From Mesobacterium_A sp034670065 (GTDB lineage: Bacteria > Pseudomonadota > Alphaproteobacteria > Rhodobacterales > Rhodobacteraceae), in the NCBI GenBank assembly GCA_034670065.1, contig JAXMOG010000001.1, positions 992,001 to 1,056,000 of the forward strand: a DNA stretch of 64,000 nucleotides. Direction: 5' to 3'. A program made the translations under genes and the position numbers. A model generated the notes under the pieces. It was not told the origin of the DNA, did no database searches, and worked only from the letters and a program-made list of their open reading frames with translations. Shown piece by piece: positions 34,222-42,443 of the stretch. Each line of letters begins with the position of its first letter. Position 1 is the stretch's first letter.

Positions 34222-37200
34222 GGCACCCTCGCCCACGATCATGAAAGGTGCCCAATACGCCGGATGGTATGCGCGATCATCCAAGGATGGATCATCAAGA
34301 ATGCCCAACATGGTCACACGCAGCGCATCAGCCAAGCCCAGTTCTGGGTTTTCATCAAGAGTGGACAGCATATCAGACGTCAGGCGCGTGGCCGCGTCCG
34401 AATAGACCGGCCAATGTGATACCAGCAAACTACGCGCCCCGGCGTAGAAGAACGCACTGGCCAGACCCGAAAGCCCTTCGTCATCCCCGCCACCGCCTGC
34501 GGCTGTATTACATGCTGAAAGCAACACAAAATTGGCATTCAGGCGCAGCTGCGCGATTTCCCCAACGGTCAATAACCCGTCATCTTCGGCATCGGGCGCG
34601 GACGGTGGCGTTAAAACCAGCCCGGCATCCAAGGCCCCGACCTCACCCGCGATCAGCCCGTGCGTTGCAAAGGACAGATTGCCGAAACTGGCCAATTCGC
34701 CAGATTGGCTGAGCGCTTTGATGCGGGTTTCCGTGGCTTCGCCCTGCAACAGCAACTGGCTGTCACCACCGAAAAGCCGCGCCGCATGCTGCAATTCACA
34801 GCGCGTATCGGGTAGGGCCGGAAGGTTGGCCAGTGCATTGGTGTCGATGGCGCCTCCCCGCTGATACACCCCGGTTCCGTTCGCATCCATCGCTGCGGCC
34901 AACACGGTTTCGCCTGTTGCATCGGCACATTCAAAGGGCCGCGCGCCACCACGCTGTGCCCCGATCAGTGGATCGCCAACGCCCAAGAAACGGTTGCCAG
35001 ACACCCGATCTCCCCGACTGCGCAGCGCATCAAAACTGGCCACCGTCGGCACCACGACAATCGACATGTCGCGCAGCAGCCAATCGGCCTGGCGCAAGTG
35101 ATTTCCGGGCCACGGCGCAGAACGCACAAGCAAATGAAAGGGCAGCGCCGTCAGTGTTTGATCGGGCACCACAATCAGGCGGGTCTTTCCATCCAACGCC
35201 TCTGAAACCGGACCTAGCAAGGTGTCATAGGCCCGATGCGCCAACGCCAAATCGAACAAATCGCGGTTGGGTGCGTCTTCCGGTTCCTCGTCCAGCGAAA
35301 AGGCCCCTCTGGTCAGCCCCCTGTGCTGCCCGCACCGCCCATCCGTCAAAGCCGCCGCACAGCGCAAATCAACGGTCAGGGCAGCCAGAGTTTCGCGATC
35401 CGCCGTGCTGTTGACGTGCAACGCTTCTTTGGTCAGCGCCAGAACCACACTGCCCCCGCTTTCGGTGCTTAGATGTTCGGGCGATGTGGCAAACATCACC
35501 AACACCTCATCCGTGCGCAGTTTGGCAGCAATGGTCGCCAGTTCGATTGCCTGACCGGATGTGAAACTGTTGTAATCGGGAAAGGTCTGCGCAACATCAC
35601 GCCGAATGGCCTCGGCGGCGGCAAGGTCACCATCAAGACGCGCTTGAACAACCGTGGTGTCTGCCCCTTCGGCCAGACGATCCCGGAAATTGGCGCGAAG
35701 CGTCTGAATATTGGCCTCATAGTCCTGCAACTGACGCAGCCGCGCAGACAGTTCCGGCGCTGTCGTCCACCGGGCAGCCGCCCGGCTTAGCGCCCGACCA
35801 GCAGACAAGCTGTTGACGCCCTGCGCCACGACAAAGATCTCATCCAGATAGGCAGAGCTTTCCCCCTGATCGGCACGCGCCAGCCTTTCCAGCGTTTGAA
35901 TATAGACCGGCAAATAATCACTGGCATGCGCTCCATCCGCCCGCCCCGGCTGCGCCAGATGATCTGTGGCGTCTCGAAACGCGCTTAACGCCATTGTCAG
36001 ATCATCGCGTTCCAACGCGATCCGGCCCTGCAATATACGAATTTCAGCAAGGCTGGGATCATCCGGGGGCAGCCGATCCAGGGCCTGGGCCAGATAGGAT
36101 GACGCGTCCGCCAACCGATCCTGTGACCAGGCGCGATTTGCCAACAACTGCAACGTCAAAATCTCGTTCATCCCACCTGGTGCCGTATTGGTTTGGGACA
36201 CCTGTGTTGCCTCAACGAACAGTTGATCAGCGTCTTGCGTCCGCCCGATCCGGTCCAGAAGGTCGGCATAGGCCAGCATAAGCGGCGCCTTCAACGGGTC
36301 ATCGGCGTCAGACGTTTCCCCAAAGGCGGACAAGGCAGTTTCAAATATCGCCGTGGCGGCATCCTCCTGACCGGAATCTGCCAGAGCCGCTGCCAATGTC
36401 ACTTTGCCGGTGACTGTTGACAAGGAACGTGGGCCGGTCAGTTGCTCGCGCAGCGCGTTGGATTGCTGCAGGATCGGGATGGCTTCGTCGCCACGGCCAA
36501 GGGCAGTCAACGTGTTCGCATATGTGTTCAGCAATGTTGCCCAGGCCATATCGTCGGTCATTTCCGCCGATTGCAGTACAGCGATGGCCTCGGAAAGATG
36601 CGCATTGGCAGCAGTGTAATCCAGACGTTCGATGCTCAACCGGCCCAGCTCTGCCAAGGCGTCGGCGTGCAAGGACGGATCGACCGGGCTGTAGGCCGCG
36701 TTGTCTGCCAGCGCTTGTTCGGCTACGGCTTTCGCTTCGCCATAGCGGCGATCCAACGCCAAGAAACTGGATCGCTCCAATCGCAAGCGCTGCACGGCAG
36801 GCGCATGTCGATCTTCGCGCAGTTCCGCCAAGTTGAGCACCAAGGCGTTTAACTCCAGCGCTTCAGACAGGCGGCCTTCTTGTGCCAGCCAGCGGGCTGT
36901 ATCTGTCAAACTGTCACTTCCGTTCAAATCAAGCGTTGCCAAATACCCCGGTGGAACATCGGCCAGCCGCTTGACCCATGGGATGGCGCCCGACATGCTG
37001 CCTGCCCTGAGATGGGCCGGGATCATCAAGGCATACACCCCGACAGGAAATGGATCATCGGCCAGGACTGTGGCTGTCAGCGACCGTCCAATCCGATCTG
37101 TCGCGTCAATATCTTTGGCATAGATCGCGCTGGCAAAGCTCTCCATCTCAACCAGTTGAGCGTTATCCACGGCCTCGCGCTGTGTCACGATGGCTTGCGC

Positions 37201-37965
37201 CTGCTCATAGAGCCAGCCCGCGGTTTCGTCGCGGTCACGCCCCTGCGCGGCCAGATCGATCACTGCGTTCTCAAATTCCGAGTACCGATCAGCCAATTCC
37301 GGCAACTGATCTGCAAAACTGTCAGGGTCGAGCCATATCAACGGCATGGCGTGTACCGTTGCCTCAACCGGGTGCCCCATATCAATATGGGCCAAAGCCC
37401 GGATCAGGGCCGCCTCCAACGCAATTTCATCCTCTGCACCATAGGCTTCTGAAGCCGCCAGCGCCAAATCTGCCGCGACAATGGCCGCTGTCTGTGGGTC
37501 CCCCGCCGCCAAGTAGATATCTGCCAAGTAGAGCATGCCAAAATGCAGCCTGTCTGGATCTGCGCCTGACAGGCGGGCAATGCGGATCAGGCTGGTTAAC
37601 GTACGTATCGCCAACGCGGTCTGATCCAGATCGTCATAGGTCAGGCCCAGCAATTCCAGTACCGGCAACCGGCGCGCATCGGTGCGTCCGAACAGACGGA
37701 TCGACTGCGCATCCAAGCGTATTAGCTCAGGCAGCAGGTCCTCACTGTCTTGGATGTAATAGTTCAGGGTCGCCAATGCCTCTTGGGCATCGAAACGTTC
37801 AATGTCGGTGGTCGCGTCAGCCAAGGCACCGGTCGCCGCGCGCTCTGCAGCGTCCCATTCACCCTGGTCGATCAGCGCGAAGGCCTGATCAACGCGCGGA
37901 TCCGCTGCCCATAGCGGCGTGCCCAATAACAGGCACGCAACAAAAGCAACAAAAACAGCCTTCAT
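34210..37965 (-). CDS. Exported TPR-CHAT protease-like protein
   Basis: A 1251-residue protein: signal peptide (MKAVFVAFVACLLLGTPLWAAD), a long helical TPR-like region to about residue 780, and a C-terminal CHAT domain (about 790-1248) of the caspase/separase clan. The catalytic pair is His1102 (FATHGL) and Cys1152 (LLSACNTA), and the family end motif HPAYWAPFMIVG is present. CHAT proteases with TPRs usually act in the cytoplasm as effectors or in gasdermin-type defence; here a signal peptide points to the periplasm or outside. It is last in the caspase-trypsin-rhodanese-CHAT operon. Its substrate is unknown. Confidence 0.88.
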   Translation of the reverse strand: MKAVFVAFVACLLLGTPLWAADPRVDQAFALIDQGEWDAAERAATGALADATTDIERFDAQEALATLNYYIQDSEDLLPELIRLDAQSIRLFGRTDARRLPVLELLGLTYDDLDQTALAIRTLTSLIRIARLSGADPDRLHFGMLYLADIYLAAGDPQTAAIVAADLALAASEAYGAEDEIALEAALIRALAHIDMGHPVEATVHAMPLIWLDPDSFADQLPELADRYSEFENAVIDLAAQGRDRDETAGWLYEQAQAIVTQREAVDNAQLVEMESFASAIYAKDIDATDRIGRSLTATVLADDPFPVGVYALMIPAHLRAGSMSGAIPWVKRLADVPPGYLATLDLNGSDSLTDTARWLAQEGRLSEALELNALVLNLAELREDRHAPAVQRLRLERSSFLALDRRYGEAKAVAEQALADNAAYSPVDPSLHADALAELGRLSIERLDYTAANAHLSEAIAVLQSAEMTDDMAWATLLNTYANTLTALGRGDEAIPILQQSNALREQLTGPRSLSTVTGKVTLAAALADSGQEDAATAIFETALSAFGETSDADDPLKAPLMLAYADLLDRIGRTQDADQLFVEATQVSQTNTAPGGMNEILTLQLLANRAWSQDRLADASSYLAQALDRLPPDDPSLAEIRILQGRIALERDDLTMALSAFRDATDHLAQPGRADGAHASDYLPVYIQTLERLARADQGESSAYLDEIFVVAQGVNSLSAGRALSRAAARWTTAPELSARLRQLQDYEANIQTLRANFRDRLAEGADTTVVQARLDGDLAAAEAIRRDVAQTFPDYNSFTSGQAIELATIAAKLRTDEVLVMFATSPEHLSTESGGSVVLALTKEALHVNSTADRETLAALTVDLRCAAALTDGRCGQHRGLTRGAFSLDEEPEDAPNRDLFDLALAHRAYDTLLGPVSEALDGKTRLIVVPDQTLTALPFHLLVRSAPWPGNHLRQADWLLRDMSIVVVPTVASFDALRSRGDRVSGNRFLGVGDPLIGAQRGGARPFECADATGETVLAAAMDANGTGVYQRGGAIDTNALANLPALPDTRCELQHAARLFGGDSQLLLQGEATETRIKALSQSGELASFGNLSFATHGLIAGEVGALDAGLVLTPPSAPDAEDDGLLTVGEIAQLRLNANFVLLSACNTAAGGGGDDEGLSGLASAFFYAGARSLLVSHWPVYSDAATRLTSDMLSTLDENPELGLADALRVTMLGILDDPSLDDRAYHPAYWAPFMIVGEGAPPM

Positions 37966-37976
37966 TCTGCCCCCCC
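37966..37976 (-). promoter_or_regulatory. Homopolymeric G7 ribosome-binding site of the CHAT gene
   Basis: The only Shine-Dalgarno-like sequence before the CHAT ATG is a run of seven G residues (37970-37976) four bases upstream. Such a run can slip in replication and would change ribosome spacing. Confidence 0.4.
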
Positions 37977-37988
37977 AAATACAAAAGC

Positions 37989-38013
37989 GCCCGGATCATC
38001 AGCCGATCCGGGC
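37989..38013 (-). terminator. Hairpin between rhodanese-like and CHAT genes
   Basis: A perfect 9-bp stem (GCCCGGATC / GATCCGGGC) with a 7-nt loop lies in the 63-bp gap. On the minus strand it is followed by GCTTTTGTATTT, a weak T tract, so it may attenuate transcription into the CHAT gene. Confidence 0.42.
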
Positions 38014-38028
38014 ATTTCATTTCACCAG

Positions 38029-38940
38029 TTAAAAGCCCGCTGGCGTCACTTGCAGCCCGGCCATTTGCCAAGCCTGCATGCCACCGCGATACCAGTAAAC
38101 ATTCGTATAGCCCGCTGCGACGGTGCGCAGGGTGGCGTTGTAACTGAGCCAACACATCGGATCGCTACAATAGATCGCAATAACGGCGCCCTTGTTGTTG
38201 CCAGTGATTTGCCCCAACCACTGTGCCGCCTGCTGCTGCGTGCGGTCATTTAGGCTGCCCGCAGAAGCAAGTGCCGGAGCAACATAGGCATTCGGCAAGC
38301 TGTATTCCGAGCCCAAAACATCAATCAAAACAACCGGCACGCCCGATTGGATGGCATTTGCCAGAACCTGCGTTGTGACCAACTGCGCACCAGGCACACT
38401 GGTGGGGGTTTGAGCATGGAAATTGTTTTGCCTCAGTTGTTGCGTTGGCTGAACTCCAAATTCTCGGGTTTCAAACGCTGTGATCTGCGGATCGATCTGC
38501 GGGCCAGGTTGTGGTGCCGGTGTTGGCGCCGGTGCAGGAGGCGTTGGCTGCGGGGCCGGCTGCGGAATGGGCTGCGGGATCGGCGGTGGCGGTGGCGGCG
38601 CGGGCGTGGGTGCAGGCGGTGGTGGCGGAGGCGGTGCTGGGACAACGCCACCGCCGCCGCCATCAAAACTGCCGCCTTCAAAACCGCCACCAGTTGGGGC
38701 TGGAACGGGGGGAGGTCCGGGTTGCGGCACAACCGCGCCGCCACCACCGCCAAAGCTGCCACCGAAATTATCACCGGCAGGCGCCGGAGTTGACGGTAGC
38801 GCCGGCACCCCACCACCACCGGTGTCAAAGCTACCGCCGAAACCATCGGTCGACTGCGCCACAACATATGCCGGGGCAGCAAGGCCTATACTCAGCGCTG
38901 CCGCCATGGTCAGCGCAAAACGAAAGGAAATACGTTTCAT
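38029..38940 (-). CDS. Exported rhodanese-like protein with Gly/Phe repeats and proline-rich stalk
   Basis: A 303-residue protein: signal peptide 1-29; three imperfect Gly/Phe repeats (FGGSFDTGGGG, FGGSFGGGGG, FEGGSFDGGGGG) at 31-100; a Pro/Ala/Gln stalk at 101-147; and a rhodanese-like domain at about 185-303 with Cys258 in YCSDPMCWLSYNA. The C-x4-CW motif, with NVYWYRGGMQAW, recalls the rhodanese-like CXXCW proteins of PQQ-linked catabolism. Thiol or sulfur chemistry is possible but unproven. The start at 38940 matches the signal peptide; a GTG at 38970 overlapping the trypsin stop (GTGA) would add ten residues. Confidence 0.75.
   Translation of the reverse strand: MKRISFRFALTMAAALSIGLAAPAYVVAQSTDGFGGSFDTGGGGVPALPSTPAPAGDNFGGSFGGGGGAVVPQPGPPPVPAPTGGGFEGGSFDGGGGGVVPAPPPPPPPAPTPAPPPPPPIPQPIPQPAPQPTPPAPAPTPAPQPGPQIDPQITAFETREFGVQPTQQLRQNNFHAQTPTSVPGAQLVTTQVLANAIQSGVPVVLIDVLGSEYSLPNAYVAPALASAGSLNDRTQQQAAQWLGQITGNNKGAVIAIYCSDPMCWLSYNATLRTVAAGYTNVYWYRGGMQAWQMAGLQVTPAGF
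38500..38850. repeat. Low-complexity GC-rich repeats encoding Gly/Phe and Pro-rich segments
   Basis: This stretch encodes residues 31-147 of the rhodanese-like protein: three units of roughly 25-28 codons with a Gly-Gly-Ser-Phe core, each ending in Val-Pro and proline, then poly-Pro/Ala. The opposite strand gives a spurious glycine-rich open frame. Confidence 0.7.
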
Positions 38941-38966
38941 AATATGTTCTTTCTTATACATGCGCC

Positions 38967-40025
38967 TCACCCACCCAGGTTCCGGGCGATCCAGTCATAG
39001 TAGTTCGAAACACGGGTGTAGACGGAATATAGGTCTTTATGACCACAGCGGTTGGTCGCGCCCAATGGCTCCCGTCCCCAGCTGACAATGCCAACCTGCA
39101 ACCAGCGTCCATCCGACTGACGGATCATCAGTGGACCGCCGCTATCACCGTTGCACGAAGTCTTTTCACCAGATGCAACGCCGGCGCAGATCATATTGTC
39201 GGTCAATGCATTGCCGATGTTATCCGCCAGGATGACAAATGCGGCTTCCAACTTGTCTTCTGGAATGCGGTTCAGCTCTCCCATGCCAAGCAAGAAACTG
39301 CCAAATTCGCGCTTGGTTTGTTCAGCCATGCCGCGATTGCAGGTGCTGTTGTCTACGATATCAATATCTGTTTCCATCAGGTTGATAGGAAGCTTTTCTT
39401 CCTCCATCATCCCCCATCCCACGACAACAGCAGGCCCCTGTGGCAGCTGTGCGCCCTGCGGCAGCACCGGAATTGCGCCAATAGGGCCAGAGGCTTGCGT
39501 GACCGGTTCTGCCAACTGAAGAAGCGCGATATCGTTGTCGAACAATGATGGGTTATAGCCTTCATGGGCGATCACCCTGCTCACTTTGCGCAAGTCGCCC
39601 TTGGCCAAATCAACCGAACTGCTGCGCACGGTGACAGAGGCCGGATCAGAGGTACGTCCGTCTTCTTTGACCACACAGTGGGCAGCCGTCAGCACCCATT
39701 GGCGCGCAATCAACGTACCGCCGCAAAATTGGGTATCGTAAAAACCGTCTTCCGTTCCGTTCAACCCGTCTGTTCTATGAAGCGAAACCTGCGCAGGCCA
39801 CGCCCCTTCTTTGGCTGGGCGACCGCCGAAAATTCGGGTTGCGTCATCGGGGCTGACCATTTCGGCGTTCTTTCGAACTTCCGCCATGTAAGACTGCACC
39901 ATCACCTGATCAGAACCGCTGGGAACGGCGATCTGGCTAAGGCTGGACTTTTGTTCAGCCAAACCTGCTGACGCGAATACGAGCGACAATCCAACAAGCG
40001 CAATCGCCTTGGTTGAGCATTTCAT
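38967..40025 (-). CDS. Secreted trypsin-like serine protease (S1A) zymogen
   Basis: A 352-residue chymotrypsin-fold protease: signal peptide 1-22, a propeptide to Arg64, then IFGG (65-68), the new N terminus in active S1 proteases. The triad is His116 (TAAHC), Asp165 (NDIALL) and Ser295 (GDSGGP). Cys101-117, 229-280 and 291-327 match three standard disulfides, supporting export. Position 189 (chymotrypsin numbering) is Thr289 instead of the Asp that gives trypsin its Arg/Lys preference, so it may not cleave its own Arg64-Ile65 site. AGGAGG lies 8 bases before the ATG. Second gene of the caspase operon. Confidence 0.92.
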   Translation of the reverse strand: MKCSTKAIALVGLSLVFASAGLAEQKSSLSQIAVPSGSDQVMVQSYMAEVRKNAEMVSPDDATRIFGGRPAKEGAWPAQVSLHRTDGLNGTEDGFYDTQFCGGTLIARQWVLTAAHCVVKEDGRTSDPASVTVRSSSVDLAKGDLRKVSRVIAHEGYNPSLFDNDIALLQLAEPVTQASGPIGAIPVLPQGAQLPQGPAVVVGWGMMEEEKLPINLMETDIDIVDNSTCNRGMAEQTKREFGSFLLGMGELNRIPEDKLEAAFVILADNIGNALTDNMICAGVASGEKTSCNGDSGGPLMIRQSDGRWLQVGIVSWGREPLGATNRCGHKDLYSVYTRVSNYYDWIARNLGG

Positions 40026-40094
40026 ATTTTACCCTCCTACAAAATTCATTCTATTCACCAGAACCCTGAAAAATGAGCCCTGAAACGAGGCCGG

Positions 40095-42239
40095 TTACTG
40101 CGCTCGTCCGGCACGTGCGAAGGCTTCTTGCCTTGGCAAAACACGCCAGTTAAATCGTTCAACCCAGATATTCGCGATATCAAACCCACCGAATGAACCG
40201 CGCGTATCTGGTCGTCGCGCTATAGCGGCCAGAAAGCTTTGTGCCTGTGTCGCCGCTGTTCCGCGCGTGGCTGCGGAACCGTCCAGACAGGTCTCTACCA
40301 GACCCTCCAGATTCAGCGCCTCGGCATTGGCCTTTGACTCTGTGACAATGACAAACAATCGTTCGTCGCCAGCCGAATAACCACCAGGGCAATCGGAGCA
40401 CATTGTCATCCCTGTGCCAAGTGCGCTGTCCGCGCGGGCATCAACAATGCGCACATAATCAGCATGAACACAGTATTGCGCATCAATATGAATGCGATTC
40501 ACGTCGTATTCGCCGGGCACTTCGCCCTTGGCTCGAAATTCGATCTGATCGCATTGTTTGATTTCATCATTGCCCGACAAAGGGGCTGCAGGCGAGGCAT
40601 TGGCCTGTGCACGGCGGCATTCACGCGCGGGGGATATCCCGGCATCCACACCGGCCAAATCATTCACATCAACGGCACGAATATCTGCCGACACATCAAC
40701 CGGGCTGGCGTTCAGGATCGACCCCGTTCCGGTTACATTGCCCAGCATTCTGGCGATCGTTTCAGCCTTGGCGACACGTGTCAGCAACGCAGACAGGTCC
40801 CCCTCTCCTGGTCGCCAGGACAGGCCAATGGGTGTTTGCCCATCCACTGCGGCGGGGCCAAACCAGAGGGCGGAACCATCCCACACTGTTTCAATGTCAA
40901 AATCCGTTTGTGACAACTGTAGCTGTGCACTGTCTGGGCTGTTTGCCATGGCGATTGCATCGGCAAGTTGCACAACGTTGGGATCATCTGCCGCCAAAAC
41001 AGCGCCAGTGGACAGATCGCGCGGAAACCCGATCTGGACAACCAAATCAACGGGCCGCGCCACAAGCTGGGCAAACCGGGCCTCGGTGGGCAACGACCCA
41101 ACAATGGCACAGGGCTGCGCAAGGCTGGGAACACAGTCCGCAGCAACAGGGCGCAAGAACGCGCGGGTCGCTTCAACATCTTCCATCTGGGCGTAGCCGA
41201 TCACCGCATCCGGACCGTCGGCGGCATCTGCAACCAGCCCCACCAGCGTACCCTCGCCCAATCCCTGAACCAGACCGGCGAAAATCTCATCACCCGCCAC
41301 GCCAAAACGGCGCAAGCCCACCGTTTCGGCACCGCCAAAGACGGCGGCATCAATCAGCGATCCTTCCCACAGCGGTGTTTGAAGACGCGCAACGCCCGGC
41401 ACCGATCCGTCATTCATATCGCTGAGCACGGCCTGAAACAGTTGGCGAAAACTTAGACCATCGCTGCTGTCCAAACGGGCTGCCAGTTTGGATGTGAACA
41501 AACCGTACCACTCGCTGCCACCGCTGCTTTCGGCAAAATTGACTTCGCGCGCAACTTCGGTGGAGCGCGCAGAATAGAACGCCAGAAACCCGCCTGGCAG
41601 GTCTGGCTCTGGGGCCTCTGTGACCTGCTGTTCTGTCTGGGCCAAGATCTTGATCTGTACACCCAGCACTGCTGGGTCAACAAAGCGAGATGCAACGCCG
41701 GGCGCCGCCGCGCGCAAACCCGAACCGGAATGGCAGCTGTCCATAACCAACCATACATCTGCACCGGTTGCCCGAATGGCATCAATGGCCTGTCCGATTT
41801 CGTCATCGACCAGCGCATTTGGAATTGTGCCGCTGCCCGGCTCTGCCCGCGCGGTGTCAGACGGCAGAAAAACCTCGTCCAACCCATCGGTCTCATCGCC
41901 GTTCAAATCTGTTTGGCGGGTGCCGTGACCGCTGAGATGAATATAAACAAAATCGCCCGCTTCGGACACGGCGGCCAAGTTTGCCAAACCCGCCAAAATG
42001 GCCGCGCGGGTGGGGGCTATGCCGTCCTCTGTATCATTGGTCAGGGTCGTGATTTCGCTAACGCCCCGGTCCGTTAATACCCGCGTTAACAAAGCGACAT
42101 CGTTCGCAGGGCCTTTCAAATCGGCCAAACCAACGCTGTCGTCATAGTCAGAAACCCCCACCAATAACGCCCGAATTTCAGCCTGGGCGCCAAATGGCAG
42201 AGCACATAAAAATAATAGACAGAGGATCGCAACTTTCAT
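40095..42239 (-). CDS. Exported caspase-like (peptidase C14, metacaspase-type) protease
   Basis: A 714-residue protein: signal peptide 1-20 (ending FGAQA), a caspase p20-like domain (about 22-300) with catalytic His105 (HLSGHGTR) and Cys169 (MDSCHSGSG), and a long C-terminal region with several Cys residues that I do not recognise. Asp167, two before the catalytic Cys, corresponds to the acidic S1-pocket residue of metacaspases, which predicts cleavage after Arg or Lys. Asp-rich DLNGDETDGLDE could bind calcium. It is the first gene of the four-gene operon and diverges from the exported hydrolase. Confidence 0.9.
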   Translation of the reverse strand: MKVAILCLLFLCALPFGAQAEIRALLVGVSDYDDSVGLADLKGPANDVALLTRVLTDRGVSEITTLTNDTEDGIAPTRAAILAGLANLAAVSEAGDFVYIHLSGHGTRQTDLNGDETDGLDEVFLPSDTARAEPGSGTIPNALVDDEIGQAIDAIRATGADVWLVMDSCHSGSGLRAAAPGVASRFVDPAVLGVQIKILAQTEQQVTEAPEPDLPGGFLAFYSARSTEVAREVNFAESSGGSEWYGLFTSKLAARLDSSDGLSFRQLFQAVLSDMNDGSVPGVARLQTPLWEGSLIDAAVFGGAETVGLRRFGVAGDEIFAGLVQGLGEGTLVGLVADAADGPDAVIGYAQMEDVEATRAFLRPVAADCVPSLAQPCAIVGSLPTEARFAQLVARPVDLVVQIGFPRDLSTGAVLAADDPNVVQLADAIAMANSPDSAQLQLSQTDFDIETVWDGSALWFGPAAVDGQTPIGLSWRPGEGDLSALLTRVAKAETIARMLGNVTGTGSILNASPVDVSADIRAVDVNDLAGVDAGISPARECRRAQANASPAAPLSGNDEIKQCDQIEFRAKGEVPGEYDVNRIHIDAQYCVHADYVRIVDARADSALGTGMTMCSDCPGGYSAGDERLFVIVTESKANAEALNLEGLVETCLDGSAATRGTAATQAQSFLAAIARRPDTRGSFGGFDIANIWVERFNWRVLPRQEAFARAGRAQ

Positions 42240-42283
42240 GCTGTACCTCGAAATACAAAAAGACGTGAAATTAAAACAATTCA

Positions 42284-42327
42284 GGTGTCAAACATCGGCA
42301 AGTATAAGGAGACCGCGTTTTGACACC
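42284..42327. promoter_or_regulatory. Divergent promoter with both -35 elements in one inverted repeat
   Basis: GGTGTCAAA (42284-42292) and TTTGACACC (42319-42327) form a 9-bp dyad 26 bp apart. Each arm reads TTGACA outward, toward the caspase gene on one side and the hydrolase gene on the other, so they look like paired -35 boxes; -10 elements are weak. A regulator binding the dyad would control both directions at once. Confidence 0.45.
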
Positions 42328-42443
42328 AACGTTTTTTACCCGTATCGCGTTGATTTTACTTCTTCTCTGACACACATCGCGATCATTTTATCAGGGCGTT
42401 ACAAGAAAAATGCGAAAGTATCCGGGATATTTGAGGTAGTTTT

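Noticed and set aside
37050..38147. 365-codon plus-strand open frame
   Set aside because: Antisense to the CHAT gene; proline- and arginine-rich composition is typical of reverse reading of GC-rich coding DNA.
38480..39085. Glycine-rich plus-strand open frame resembling a cell-wall or silk-like protein
   Set aside because: It is the reverse reading of the Gly/Pro-rich repeats of the rhodanese-like gene, which has the better start, signal peptide and domain.
40607..41425. 272-codon plus-strand open frame
   Set aside because: Antisense to the caspase-like gene, with no domain or ribosome-binding site.
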